DNA of 47,325 bases from Acidobacteriota bacterium (GTDB taxonomy: Bacteria > Acidobacteriota > Vicinamibacteria > Marinacidobacterales > Marinacidobacteraceae), in the NCBI GenBank assembly GCA_022820545.1, contig JAJEFG010000016.1, positions 1-47,325 of the forward strand, given 5' to 3'. The notes below the pieces were generated by a model. It was not told the DNA's origin. It did no database searches and saw nothing but the letters and a program-made list of their open reading frames with translations. Below, one piece after another: positions 28,886 to 37,870 of this stretch (position 1 is its first letter; every line of letters begins with the position of its first letter). The position numbers were made by a program, and so were the translations under genes.

Positions 28886-29626
28886 GTGCAGAACGACACA
28901 GCGGCGGAGAGCGGCCGCGACCCCGCCCCTTCCCTCGAGATCTCGGTCGTAATCCCGACGCTCGACTCCGCGACGGTCGTGGACGCCGCCATCCACTCGG
29001 CCCCCCCGGGCGCGGAGGTGGTCGTGGTGGATGGCGGCAGCCGCGACGGCACGGCGGACGCGGCCGCCCGCGCGGGGGCGCGGGTCGAGATCGCCGAGCG
29101 GGGACGCGCCGTCCAGATGAACGCCGGGGCGCGCGCCGCCCGGGGAGACACCCTGGTGTTCCTCCACGCCGACTGCCGGCTGCCGGAGGACGCCGGCGAG
29201 CAGGTCCGGCAGGTGCTCTCGCGTGCCGGCGTGGCCGGCGGCTGGTTCCCGCAGCGGATCGATGGTGCGGGCGTCCTTTTCCGGCTGGGCGCCCGGGGGT
29301 CGAACCAGCGGGCGCGCCTCCTCGGGCTCCCGTACGGAGACCAGGCGATCTTCGTCCGCCGGGAGGCGTTCTTCGCCGCCGGAGGCTTTCCCGAGGATCC
29401 GATCATGGAGGACGCGGGTCTCGCGCGCCGTCTCCGGCGCCTGGGACGCCTCGAACCGGCGGGATCCGCGGTCGTCACGGGCACCGGGCACTGGCGCCGG
29501 CTGGGACCGGTGTTGACGGCGCTCCTCGATTACCTGACGCTCGCCGCCTGGCTGACGGGCGTGCCCCCCAAGTGGATCGCGCAGGTCTATCTCCCTCTGC
29601 AGCAGGGTGCGCGGAAAGGCCGATAG
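28886..29626 (+). CDS. Family 2 glycosyltransferase, TIGR04283-like
   Basis: The 246-aa protein starts at GTG. The GT-A nucleotide-sugar fold shows VVIPTLD at 21-27, VVVVDGGSRDGT at 45-56, GRAVQMNAGA at 73-82 and the metal-binding-type HADCR at 94-98. The GRAxQMNxGA motif is typical of the small TIGR04283 transferases often found with radical-SAM or selenium/arsenic-related genes; no such partner is encoded here. A MEDAGLARRLRRLGR segment and a C-terminal hydrophobic helix follow. Substrate is unknown. It is divergent from nuoA and 54 bases ahead of the cus cluster. Confidence 0.88.
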   Translation: MQNDTAAESGRDPAPSLEISVVIPTLDSATVVDAAIHSAPPGAEVVVVDGGSRDGTADAAARAGARVEIAERGRAVQMNAGARAARGDTLVFLHADCRLPEDAGEQVRQVLSRAGVAGGWFPQRIDGAGVLFRLGARGSNQRARLLGLPYGDQAIFVRREAFFAAGGFPEDPIMEDAGLARRLRRLGRLEPAGSAVVTGTGHWRRLGPVLTALLDYLTLAAWLTGVPPKWIAQVYLPLQQGARKGR

Positions 29627-29663
29627 GGATTCGCGCCGTTGGCGCCCGGGGAGCCGGGGTCTC

Positions 29664-29669
29664 TATACT
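29664..29669 (+). promoter_or_regulatory. -10-like TATACT upstream of the cus cluster
   Basis: TATACT stands out in GC-rich sequence 11 bases before the ATG at 29681. A poor -35, TTGGCG (29639-29644), is 19 bases upstream. No palindromic CueR/CusR-like operator was recognised. Confidence 0.35.
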
Positions 29670-29680
29670 GGCGGTCAGCA

Positions 29681-30031
29681 ATGAAGCTGGTCACGACGTC
29701 ACGCCGCAAGCCACTGGCCGCCACCGTGCTGGCCGTGGTGCTGGCGTTCGCGGTCGTCTGCCCGCTGATGGCGGCCCCAGGAATCCCTGCCGAGGCGAGC
29801 TGTCACGGCAGTTCCGAGCCGGCGCCGGACGCCGAGCGCGTGAGCGTCTGCTGTTCCTCGGTCACCGTTCCCAAGCTGCTCACGCCCGAGCCGGGTCCGG
29901 CCGCGGTTCTGCCTGTCTCCGGGGAGCCGGTCCGGGTGGTCTCCAGGTGGAATCGCCAGCCCGACGGGCCGCTGCCTCCCCGGGAGCCGCGGCCGCCCCT
30001 TTTCGTCCGGCACGCCGCCCTGCTGATCTGA
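29681..30031 (+). CDS. Small secreted Cys-containing protein upstream of the Cus pump
   Basis: The product is 116 aa from ATG 29681, chosen because it gives a signal peptide (basic KLVTTSRRK, a hydrophobic core, then MAAPGIPAEA). The mature chain has one CHGSS site and a CC pair (SVCCSS) about 20 residues later, then a long Pro/Arg-rich low-complexity tail. I do not recognise a family. The three cysteines and one histidine in an exported protein directly before a Cu/Ag efflux operon suggest periplasmic metal binding or sensing, which is inference. The gap to the outer-membrane gene (235 bases) is larger than within the pump operon. Confidence 0.6.
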   Translation: MKLVTTSRRKPLAATVLAVVLAFAVVCPLMAAPGIPAEASCHGSSEPAPDAERVSVCCSSVTVPKLLTPEPGPAAVLPVSGEPVRVVSRWNRQPDGPLPPREPRPPLFVRHAALLI

Positions 30032-30266
30032 GTCTTCGTCCGCCGTACGTTCGGTCCCGCTGAGCCGAGCGTCGCCGGACCGGGCCCGCGTCTCACTGGC
30101 GCGTCCCGGAGGCGCCGCCCCCGGCCAGCTCCCCTGACGACCGGCGGCCCGTGCCGGAACCCGGCACGGGGCGGTTCCCGGGCCCGCCAACCCGGTGATC
30201 CGCCGGCGGCCAGCGCCAATTGGCCTGGCCCGGCCCGCCGCAGCCTGGCGACGGATTCTCACTATC

Positions 30267-31607
30267 GTGTTTCCTCTTCGATCCCTCTCCGCCTTTGCGG
30301 CCGCGGTCCTGGCGGCTCTCCCGGCGGCCGGAGGAGTCCAGCCCGGGTCAGGTCCCGACTCAGGACCTGACTACTACGCCGCGGAACCCGAACTCAGAAG
30401 CTGTGTGGACAGCGCCATCGAGCGGCACCCCGCCCTGCTCGCGTCGCGGGCGCACTACCAGGCCGCCCGCCGGCGTGTTCCGCAGGTCACGGCCCTCCCG
30501 GACCCGACGGTCAACGTGAGTCAGGCGCTCCGGAGCGTGGAGACCCGGGTCGGGTCCCAGACCGGCGGCATCACGGTGACCCAGTCCCTGCCCTGGTTCG
30601 GCGCCCGCGATCTGCGCGGCCGGGTTGCGCTCTCCGAAGCGGACGCCCAGCTCCTCCGCCTCCAGGCCGAGGAACGCGAAGTCATCGCCCGGGTCAAGCG
30701 GACCTTCTACGACATCGCCTACCTGGACGCCGCGCTCCGGTTGCTGGAGGAGGAGCGGTCGCTCCTCGGGCACTATGAAACGCTGGCGCGGGCGCGCTAC
30801 TCCACCGGCCAGGGCCTCCAGCAGGCGGTCATCCGGCTTCAGGCCGAACTCACCCGGATCGCCGACCGGGAGCGACAGCTCACGCGCCAGCGCCGGACAC
30901 TCGCGGTGAACCTCAACACGCTCTGCGCCCGGTCGCCGGAGACCGCCGTGCCACCGGTTCCCGCCATCGAGCCGCCGGCGGTGAGCCTGGACCGCGCGCA
31001 CCTGCTGGATCTGGGAGAGCGGCACCGGCAGGAACTGCGGGCGGCGACGGCGCTCATCGAGGCGAGCGAGGACGCGGTCGAACTGGCCGGGATGAACTTC
31101 CGGCCCCGCTTCACCGCGAGCCTCGCGCTGATGAACGTCGCCGGCCGCGACCCGGCGGATGTCCTCGGTCCGCTTCCGCCGGACAACGGCAAGAACTCGC
31201 TGAGCGTATCGGTGGGGGTGTCGCTGCCGGTGTGGAAGGAGAGCTACCGCGCCGGCGTCGAGGAAGCCGGGCACCGGCTCACCGCGAATCGAAGGCGCCT
31301 CGAGGAAGCCCAGGACGCCATGGAGAACGCGGTGGAGCTGGCCATGATCCGGGTCGAGACGATCGAGGAACAGCTCGCCCTGCTCGGGACCGTGCTCATT
31401 CCGCAGACCGAGGAGACGCTCCACGCCACGGAGACCGCCTACGAGACGGGTCTGGTGGGGGTCCTGGACCTGCTCGACAGCGAACGCGTCCAGCTCGACG
31501 TCCTGAGGATGCGCGCCCGCTACGTCTCGGACTTCCTCATTGCACTCGCCGATCTCGAACGCGGCATCGGCACGCGGGTACCCCTGCCCGCCAGGAGGGC
31601 CTCATGA
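30267..31607 (+). CDS. cusC: Outer-membrane efflux protein, CusC/CzcC-like (TolC superfamily)
   Basis: The protein is about 446 aa. GTG 30267 is preferred because it leads straight into a signal peptide ending PAAGG; a GTG at 30195 would add 24 residues. Neither has a good ribosome site. The mature part has the two OEP repeats of the TolC fold, with helical coiled-coil segments such as SEADAQLLRLQAEEREVIARVKRTFYD and a beta-strand block LSVSVGVSLPVW. It forms the outer-membrane channel of the tripartite metal pump. Its stop overlaps the next gene's ATG as ATGA (31604-31607). Confidence 0.9.
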   Translation: MFPLRSLSAFAAAVLAALPAAGGVQPGSGPDSGPDYYAAEPELRSCVDSAIERHPALLASRAHYQAARRRVPQVTALPDPTVNVSQALRSVETRVGSQTGGITVTQSLPWFGARDLRGRVALSEADAQLLRLQAEEREVIARVKRTFYDIAYLDAALRLLEEERSLLGHYETLARARYSTGQGLQQAVIRLQAELTRIADRERQLTRQRRTLAVNLNTLCARSPETAVPPVPAIEPPAVSLDRAHLLDLGERHRQELRAATALIEASEDAVELAGMNFRPRFTASLALMNVAGRDPADVLGPLPPDNGKNSLSVSVGVSLPVWKESYRAGVEEAGHRLTANRRRLEEAQDAMENAVELAMIRVETIEEQLALLGTVLIPQTEETLHATETAYETGLVGVLDLLDSERVQLDVLRMRARYVSDFLIALADLERGIGTRVPLPARRAS

Positions 31608-33070
31608 ACCGGACAACCGCAATCGGCGCGGCCGCCTTCTTCGCGGGCGCGGCGCTTCTCGGCCTGGTGGTGTTGGGTCTCGGGGGCTGGGAGTGGCCGC
31701 CCCGGTTCGACGACGGCGGCGAGGGCGCCGGCGAACCCGGCGCGGAGGAGCGCGGCGGAGAGCGGGAGATCCTCTACTGGCGGGCTCCCATGGACCCGAA
31801 CTTCACCTCGGACCGGCCCGGCAAGTCCCCGATGGGAATGGACCTCGTTCCGGTCTACGCAGAGGAAACCGAGCGGGAGATCCTCTACTGGCGGGCCCCC
31901 ATGGACCCGAACTTCACCTCGGACCAGCCCGGCAAGTCGCCCATGGGGATGGACCTGGTCCCGGTCTACGCGGACGAAGCCGGCGCAACGCCGGAAGGCG
32001 CGGTGCGCCTCGATCCCACTTTCGTGCAGCGGATCGGCGTCCGCACCACCCCCGTCGAGCGGCGGGATATCGCCCAGACGATCCGCACCGTCGGGACCCT
32101 GGCCCACAACGACAAGCAGATCGCCTGGATCAACACCAAGTTCGACGGCTGGATCGAGAACGTCGCCGTGAACTACCTCGGGGAAACGGTCGAGAAGGGA
32201 CAGGTGCTCTTCGACATCTACAGCCCGCAACTGGTGACCACCCAGAGGGAGTACCTGCAGGCCGTGCGCTACGCGGAGCGGCTCGAAGCCTCCCGATACC
32301 CCGAGGTCGCCGCGCGGGCCCGTTCCCTCGTCGAATCGGCGCGGGCCCGGCTCCGTTTCTGGGACGTGACGGACCAACAGATCGAAGCACTCGAGGCGGA
32401 ACAGACGCCGCCGCGCACGCTCTCGGTGGTCTCTCCGGTGACCGGCGTGGTGGTGGACAAGATGGACGAAGCCCTCGACGGCATGTACGTCCGCCCGGGG
32501 ATGAACCTCTACAAGGTGGCGGACCTGACGACCATCTGGGTGGACGTCGAGATCTTCGAACACCAGGTCGAGGCCATGCGGATCGGCCAGCGGGCCGAGG
32601 TGGAGCTGCCCTACGTGCCGGGACGGCCCTATACCGGATTCGTCCGCTTCCTGTATCCGCACTTCAACCAGGAGACGCGCACGATGACCGTTTCCATCGA
32701 GCTCGCGAATCCGGACCTGACACTGCGGGCCGGGATGTACGCGAACGTCACCTTCGACGTTCCGGTGGCCCGGAACGCGCTGACGGTGCCCGAGGAGGCG
32801 GTGATCCGCAGCGGAACCCGCGAGCTGGTCGTGCTCGAGCTGTCCCGTGGACTCTTCCGGGTCGCCGAAGTCACCCTCGGAGCGAGCGGCGACGGGGTGT
32901 TCGAGGTGCGTGACGGTGTCGCCGAAGGGGATCGCATCGTGGTCTCCGCACAGTTCCTGATCGATTCCGAGAGCAATCTGACCCAGGCGATCAGGGCGCT
33001 CGACGACGAGCCGGCCGAGGAGGAAACCGAGGCGCCGGCCGCCGAGATGACCCACCAGCACCACCACTGA
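31604..33070 (+). CDS. cusB: Periplasmic adaptor (membrane fusion protein) CusB with duplicated metal-binding domain
   Basis: The 488-aa protein has an ATG preceded by AGGAGG. Residues 7-28 are the membrane anchor or signal. Two 37-residue units (53-89 and 90-126) each contain WRAPMDP...GKSPMGMDLVPVY, the CusB-associated heavy-metal-binding domain in its Met form, with the usual CP/C positions replaced by RAP and S. The adaptor core follows: barrel and lipoyl parts with GWIENVAVNYLGETVEKGQVLF near 185, a helical hairpin at about 210-265 and a beta-barrel with MTVSIELANPDLTLRAGMYANV. The C-terminus ends in MTHQHHH, a further metal site. It links CusC and CusA and delivers Cu+ or Ag+. Confidence 0.94.
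   Translation: MNRTTAIGAAAFFAGAALLGLVVLGLGGWEWPPRFDDGGEGAGEPGAEERGGEREILYWRAPMDPNFTSDRPGKSPMGMDLVPVYAEETEREILYWRAPMDPNFTSDQPGKSPMGMDLVPVYADEAGATPEGAVRLDPTFVQRIGVRTTPVERRDIAQTIRTVGTLAHNDKQIAWINTKFDGWIENVAVNYLGETVEKGQVLFDIYSPQLVTTQREYLQAVRYAERLEASRYPEVAARARSLVESARARLRFWDVTDQQIEALEAEQTPPRTLSVVSPVTGVVVDKMDEALDGMYVRPGMNLYKVADLTTIWVDVEIFEHQVEAMRIGQRAEVELPYVPGRPYTGFVRFLYPHFNQETRTMTVSIELANPDLTLRAGMYANVTFDVPVARNALTVPEEAVIRSGTRELVVLELSRGLFRVAEVTLGASGDGVFEVRDGVAEGDRIVVSAQFLIDSESNLTQAIRALDDEPAEEETEAPAAEMTHQHHH
31760..31971 (+). repeat. In-frame tandem duplication inside cusB
   Basis: Bases 31760-31860 and 31871-31971 match at 94 of 101 positions, offset by 111 bases (37 codons). Of the seven differences six are synonymous and one is CGG to CAG (Arg to Gln). 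This doubles the N-terminal metal-binding domain. Confidence 0.95.
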
Positions 33071-33087
33071 CGACCGGAGACCGACCG

Positions 33088-36000
33088 ATGCTGACCAAGA
33101 CGATCGAATGGTCGCTGCGAAACCGCCTGCCCGTCCTCGTGCTCGGCGCGTTCATCGGGCTGGCCGGCTTCCAGGCGCTCCGGGCAACCCCGCTGGACGC
33201 GCTTCCCGATCTCTCCGACGTGCAGGTGATCATCTTCACCGACTATCCGGGACAGGCCCCGCAGGTCGTCGAGGACCAGGTCACCTACCCGATCACCACC
33301 CAGATGCTCGCCGTCCCCTCGGCCACCGTGGTGCGGGGTTACTCGTTCTTCGGGTTCTCGTTCGTTTACGTGATCTTCGAGGACGGGACGGACCTCTACT
33401 GGGCGCGGAGCCGGGTCCTCGAATACCTCAACTACGTCAGCGGCCGGCTGCCGGAAGGGGTCACGCCGACCCTCGGCCCCGACGCGAGCGGCGTCGGCTG
33501 GGCCTACATGTACGCCCTCCGTTCGGACCAGCAGGATCTGGCGGAACTCCGCTCGCTGCAGGACTGGTTCCTCAAGTACGAGCTCACCGCGGTCCCGGGC
33601 GTCGCCGAGGTGGCGAGCGTGGGGGGCTTCGTGCGCCAGTACCAGATCACGGTGGACCCGAACCGGCTGCGCGCCTACGACATCCCCCTGTCGCGCATCC
33701 GGGAGGCCGTCCGGCGCAGCAACAGCGACGTGGGCGGACGGGTCTTCGAGACCGCGGAGACCGAGTTCATGGTGCGCGGGGAGGGCTACATCCGGGGGCT
33801 CGACGACGTCCGGCGCATCGCGCTCGGGGTGGACGCCTCCGGCACCCCGGTCACCGTCGAAGACGTGGCGACGGTCCAGTTCGGTCCGGACATCCGCCGC
33901 GGTCTCGCCGAACTGAACGGCGAAGGCGAGGTGGTCGGCGGCATCGTCGTCGTTCGCTCGGGCGCCAACGTCCACGAGGTCGTCGGGCGGGTCAAGACGC
34001 GGCTCGAGGAACTCCAGGCGGGACTGCCGGCCGGGGTGGAGGTGGTGCCGGTCTACGACCGGACGGTGCTGATCGAGAGCTCGGTCGCCACCCTCCGGGA
34101 GAAGCTGGTCGAGGAGATGGCGATCGTGGCGCTCGTGTGCGTCGTCTTCCTGCTGCACCTGCGCTCCGCGCTGGTCGCGGTGATCACCCTTCCACTGGCG
34201 GTGCTGATGGCGTTCATCGTCATGTACTTCCAGGGGGTCGGCGCCAACATCATGTCGCTGGGCGGCATCGCGATCGCCATCGGCGCCATGGTGGACGCGG
34301 CGATCGTGATCGTGGAGAACGCCCACCGGCACCTGGAGCGGGACCGGGGCAAGGCGCCCCACTGGCGCATCATCGCGCGCGCCTCCACCGAGGTCGGGCC
34401 CACCCTGTTCTTCGCGCTCCTGGTGATCACGATCTCGTTCGCGCCCATCTTCGCACTCGAGGCCCAGGAGGGCCGTCTCTTCCGGCCGCTCGCGTTCACC
34501 AAGACCTACGCGATGGCGGCGGCGGCGCTGCTCTCGGTAACCCTCGTTCCGGTGCTCGCTGGTTTCTGGATCCGCGGTCGCGTCCGGCCGGCAGGCCGGA
34601 ACCCGGTCACCTGGCTGCTCATGGCGCTCTACCGCCCCGTCCTGCGGCTGGTGCTGCGGTGGCGCTGGGCGGTCCTCGCCCTCACCCTCGCGGGGGCGGC
34701 CGCCACCGCGGCGCCCATCTCGCGCCTCGGGTCGGAGTTCATGCCGCCGCTCTGGGAGGGCGACCTGCTCTACATGCCGACCACGCTGCCCGGGGTATCG
34801 ATCACCAAGGCCCGCGAGGTCCTGCAGCAGACCGACCGGATCCTAGGGGACTTCCCCGAGGTGGAGACGGTGTTCGGGAAGGTGGGGCGGGCCGACACTG
34901 CTACCGACCCGGCCCCGCTGAGCATGATCGAGACGACGATCCTGCTGAAACCGGAGAGTGAATGGAGGCCCGGGATGACGCCGGACCGGCTCATCGCCGA
35001 GATGGACGACGCCATCCGCTTTCCGGGACTCACCAACGCCTGGACGATGCCCATCAAGACCCGGATCGACATGCTCTCCACCGGCATCAAGACCCCGGTG
35101 GGAGTCAAGCTCGCGGGTCCGGACCTGAGCGTCCTGGAAGACCTTGGAGGCCAGGTCGAGGCAGTCCTGCGCCAGGTTCCCGGGACCCGCTCGGCGTATT
35201 CCGAACGCGCCATGGGCGGCAACTACCTGAACTTCACGATCCGGCGGGACGCCATCGCCCGCTACGGGCTGACCGTCACCGACGTCCAGGAGGTCATCCA
35301 GTCGGCGATCGGCGGGATGAACATCACGACCACCGTCGAGGGACTCGAGCGCTATCCCGTGAACCTGCGCTACAGCCGCGACCTGCGCGACAACCCCGCC
35401 GATTTCGGGGACATCCTGGTCCAGACGCCGACCCGGCAGCAGATTCCGCTCGCCTTCCTCGCGGACATGTCCTTCGTCAAGGGGCCGCCGGTCATCAAGA
35501 GCGAGCAGTCCCGTCCGAACGCCTGGATCTACGTGGACATCGAGGACGTGGACGTGGGGAGTTACGTGGAGACCGCCCGGGCCGCGGTCGCCGAGGAGGT
35601 GGAGATCCCCACCGGCTACAGCCTGGGCTGGAGCGGCCAGTACGAGTTCCTGCTCCGCGCCCGGGAACGAATGGAGATCATGATCCCGCTCACCCTGGTG
35701 CTGATCCTGCTCATCCTCCAGATCAGCACCCGATCGGTCTCGCGCACCCTCATCGTGGTGACCGCGGTGCCGCTCTCCCTGATCGGCACCTTCTGGCTGC
35801 TCTACGCGCTCGACTACAACCTGAGCATCGCGGTGGGGGTCGGAATCATCGCCCTCGCCGGACTGAGCGCGGAAACCGGCGTGGTGATGCTCCTCTATCT
35901 CGACCGGGCGTGCGAGGAAGCAAAGTCGGCGGGACGGCTCACGAACCGGGCGGAACTGAGCGACGCAATCTTCGACGGGGCGCTCCGGCGCGTTCGTCCC

Positions 36001-36201
36001 GTCGCCATGCTGACCGCCACCACCGCCCTCGGCCTGCTGCCCATCATGTGGAGCACCGGCGCCGGGTCCGACGTCATGAAACGGATCGCCGCCCCCATGG
36101 TGGGCGGAGTGGTCACCGCGGCGGCCGTGGTGCTGGTGGTGTTCCCGGCGATCTACTTCGTCTGGCGGGCACGGGGGATGCCGCGCGGGGCTGCCGGCTG
36201 A
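33088..36201 (+). CDS. cusA: RND-type Cu(I)/Ag(I) efflux pump CusA
   Basis: The 1037-aa protein is a heavy-metal RND transporter with 12 helices and two large periplasmic loops. The three metal-relay methionines of E. coli CusA (M573, M623, M672) align with M563 in LYMPTTLPG, M613 in PLSMIETT and M662 in RIDMLSTG, a constant offset of ten, so the substrate is predicted to be Cu+ or Ag+ rather than Zn, Co or Cd. The proton-relay helix GAMVDAAIVIVENAHRHLE is intact. It lies 17 bases after cusB. No two-component regulator or CusF is encoded in the window. Confidence 0.97.
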   Translation: MLTKTIEWSLRNRLPVLVLGAFIGLAGFQALRATPLDALPDLSDVQVIIFTDYPGQAPQVVEDQVTYPITTQMLAVPSATVVRGYSFFGFSFVYVIFEDGTDLYWARSRVLEYLNYVSGRLPEGVTPTLGPDASGVGWAYMYALRSDQQDLAELRSLQDWFLKYELTAVPGVAEVASVGGFVRQYQITVDPNRLRAYDIPLSRIREAVRRSNSDVGGRVFETAETEFMVRGEGYIRGLDDVRRIALGVDASGTPVTVEDVATVQFGPDIRRGLAELNGEGEVVGGIVVVRSGANVHEVVGRVKTRLEELQAGLPAGVEVVPVYDRTVLIESSVATLREKLVEEMAIVALVCVVFLLHLRSALVAVITLPLAVLMAFIVMYFQGVGANIMSLGGIAIAIGAMVDAAIVIVENAHRHLERDRGKAPHWRIIARASTEVGPTLFFALLVITISFAPIFALEAQEGRLFRPLAFTKTYAMAAAALLSVTLVPVLAGFWIRGRVRPAGRNPVTWLLMALYRPVLRLVLRWRWAVLALTLAGAAATAAPISRLGSEFMPPLWEGDLLYMPTTLPGVSITKAREVLQQTDRILGDFPEVETVFGKVGRADTATDPAPLSMIETTILLKPESEWRPGMTPDRLIAEMDDAIRFPGLTNAWTMPIKTRIDMLSTGIKTPVGVKLAGPDLSVLEDLGGQVEAVLRQVPGTRSAYSERAMGGNYLNFTIRRDAIARYGLTVTDVQEVIQSAIGGMNITTTVEGLERYPVNLRYSRDLRDNPADFGDILVQTPTRQQIPLAFLADMSFVKGPPVIKSEQSRPNAWIYVDIEDVDVGSYVETARAAVAEEVEIPTGYSLGWSGQYEFLLRARERMEIMIPLTLVLILLILQISTRSVSRTLIVVTAVPLSLIGTFWLLYALDYNLSIAVGVGIIALAGLSAETGVVMLLYLDRACEEAKSAGRLTNRAELSDAIFDGALRRVRPVAMLTATTALGLLPIMWSTGAGSDVMKRIAAPMVGGVVTAAAVVLVVFPAIYFVWRARGMPRGAAG

Positions 36202-36250
36202 TCCCCGACGCCGGCGGCGGCGCTCCGCGGCCGGCGACTCGCCGAGGGGG

Positions 36251-36256
36251 TAGAGT
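36251..36256 (+). promoter_or_regulatory. -10-like TAGAGT close to a GTG start
   Basis: TAGAGT, preceded by a G-run, ends 6 bases before the GTG at 36263, the spacing expected for a leaderless message. No ribosome site lies in the gap. Confidence 0.3.
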
Positions 36257-36262
36257 CAGGCC

Positions 36263-36988
36263 GTGAAGCGGCTGCTGCGGCTCGACTGGGACATCGTCGC
36301 GGGCATCCTCGCCGCGATCGCGGCGATCGTGCTGCACCTGCTCCACATCGTGGCGGTGGACGTGCTGCTCACGATCACGCTGGTCCTGCTGGCGCTGCTG
36401 CTCTTCCGTGACCTCCGGCGGGAGGGACAGGACGAACGGGTGGCGGCGACGATCCGGGAAACCCGGGCCGAGGTCGGGGAACTGCGCCGTGCGCTGGCGG
36501 CGCCGGAGGCGATCCTGATCGGGCCGCGCGGGCTCCAGTCCGAGAGCCGAAGGTTCGCGGAGGCGGCCCACGGCCGGATGGTCTGGTTCAACATGTGCTT
36601 CGCGATGTTCCGGTCGCAGGAGGTGTTCGACCTCATGTTGCGTCCCGCCATCGAGAACCCGCGCGTCGAAACCATCGAGTTCATCTCCGGCCACGGGGAG
36701 CGGGAGCGCTGGGAGCACTTCATGGCGCCGAAGATCGGGGCGTGCCGCGGCGCCGCCAAGGTGGCCGAACCGCGCTGGCGGGAACTGCCGGAGACGATTT
36801 CCTTCATCCTGGCCGACTTCGAGCCGGACGGCCAAACCGAGGCGCTGCTCAGCTTCTGGGGCGAGCCGTTCATGTCACGCACCCACGGCGCGCAGGTGCC
36901 TCGTTACACCTTCCGCATCGCGGGCCACTCGGACCTGATCGCCCAGTTCGTCGAGATGGAGCGGCATCACCGCCGCGGCGAGGCCTGA
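36263..36988 (+). CDS. Membrane protein of unknown function, two N-terminal helices
   Basis: The 241-aa protein starts at GTG. Two hydrophobic segments (about 10-28 and 31-48) form a hairpin, followed by a charged helix and a soluble domain of about 170 residues with alternating strands and helices: APEAILIGPRG, then RMVWFNMCFAMF, VETIEFISGHGERERWEHF and TISFILADFEPDG. The alternation and small-residue pattern resemble a Rossmann-like or phospholipase-D-like half, but no HKD motif or known catalytic set is present. I do not recognise it. The last 22 bases overlap the convergent gene at 36967. Confidence 0.65.
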   Translation: MKRLLRLDWDIVAGILAAIAAIVLHLLHIVAVDVLLTITLVLLALLLFRDLRREGQDERVAATIRETRAEVGELRRALAAPEAILIGPRGLQSESRRFAEAAHGRMVWFNMCFAMFRSQEVFDLMLRPAIENPRVETIEFISGHGERERWEHFMAPKIGACRGAAKVAEPRWRELPETISFILADFEPDGQTEALLSFWGEPFMSRTHGAQVPRYTFRIAGHSDLIAQFVEMERHHRRGEA

Positions 36989-37827
36989 CCGGCCTCGCCG
37001 CGAATGGTGGACGCCGGCAGCGCCAGCAACCCGATCCCGGCCAGCAGGGCGAGGTCCGCAAACAGGAGCGGCGCGAACGGCGGCGCTCCGTGGACGAACG
37101 CCTCGAAGGGCCGTCCGCCGATTGCGCTGATGCCGGCATCGAGATGGAGCCAGAAGCCGAGGAGTCCGACGCCCACCTGGAGGAGCAGCGTCAGCAGCGC
37201 GAGGCGGACGAGGCCCGGCGCCGGCGTGTGCCGCAGCCCGACGAGTACCAGGCTGGACACCGCCAGGGCCGCCGCCGCCACCGGGATCCACTCGGTCCAG
37301 TAGGAAAAGCCGTTCTGTTCGTGGTCGAGCAGCGAGAGCAGGAAATTGCCCGCGAACCCGCCGGCCGCGAACATCGTCACCCACTGGCCCCAGCCGAAAT
37401 CGTCGTCGGCGGGACGGAAGAGGCCGGCGCGGTTGGCGAGCAGCAGGAACCCGATCCCGGCGTAGGCGAGCGGCGCCACGAACGGCGCCGCGTAGATCAG
37501 TCCGTCGAGGGCGAACCGGCGGAAGAAGGCGCTCTCGAGGTGCAGGATCGTTCCCCAGATCCCCACCCCGACCGACAGCGCGCCGATGACTCCCCCGGTC
37601 CACCGCGCCGCCGGCGCGTCGGGCCCGCGCCCGGAGGCGAGGAGCCCGAACAGCACCACGCCGCCGGCCAGCGAGAACCACAGCGGCACCCATTCGACCG
37701 GTTCGCGGAAGGAGTTCACCGAGTGGGCGAAGAAGATGTCCACGGCGAGGAACAGCAGGTTCCCGGCGAGGAAGAACTCGAGCAGGAGGCGCCGGCGGCG
37801 GCGCAGGTTCGGAAGCGACAGATTCAC
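36967..37827 (-). CDS. Eight-helix membrane protein of unknown function, downstream of the octaheme cytochrome
   Basis: The 286-aa protein has about eight hydrophobic segments and little outside the membrane. Histidines occur near helix ends in AHSVNS, LHLESAFF, DHEQNG, RHTPA and WLHLDAG, a distribution that could hold b-type heme or contact quinol, although no known family was recognised. The gene begins 43 bases after the cytochrome stop on the same strand and is probably co-transcribed, so it may be the membrane electron-transfer partner of that cytochrome. The 3' end overlaps the convergent gene by 22 bases. Confidence 0.7.
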   Translation of the reverse strand: MNLSLPNLRRRRRLLLEFFLAGNLLFLAVDIFFAHSVNSFREPVEWVPLWFSLAGGVVLFGLLASGRGPDAPAARWTGGVIGALSVGVGIWGTILHLESAFFRRFALDGLIYAAPFVAPLAYAGIGFLLLANRAGLFRPADDDFGWGQWVTMFAAGGFAGNFLLSLLDHEQNGFSYWTEWIPVAAAALAVSSLVLVGLRHTPAPGLVRLALLTLLLQVGVGLLGFWLHLDAGISAIGGRPFEAFVHGAPPFAPLLFADLALLAGIGLLALPASTIRGEAGQASPRR

Positions 37828-37870
37828 GGGACCGCCGGGGGCGTTCTCGGTAGCCGCGCGCGGACCCGGG

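Noticed and set aside
33088..36201. Annotation as CzcA (Co/Zn/Cd pump)
   Set aside because: All three CusA methionines are present at constant offset, favouring Cu/Ag.
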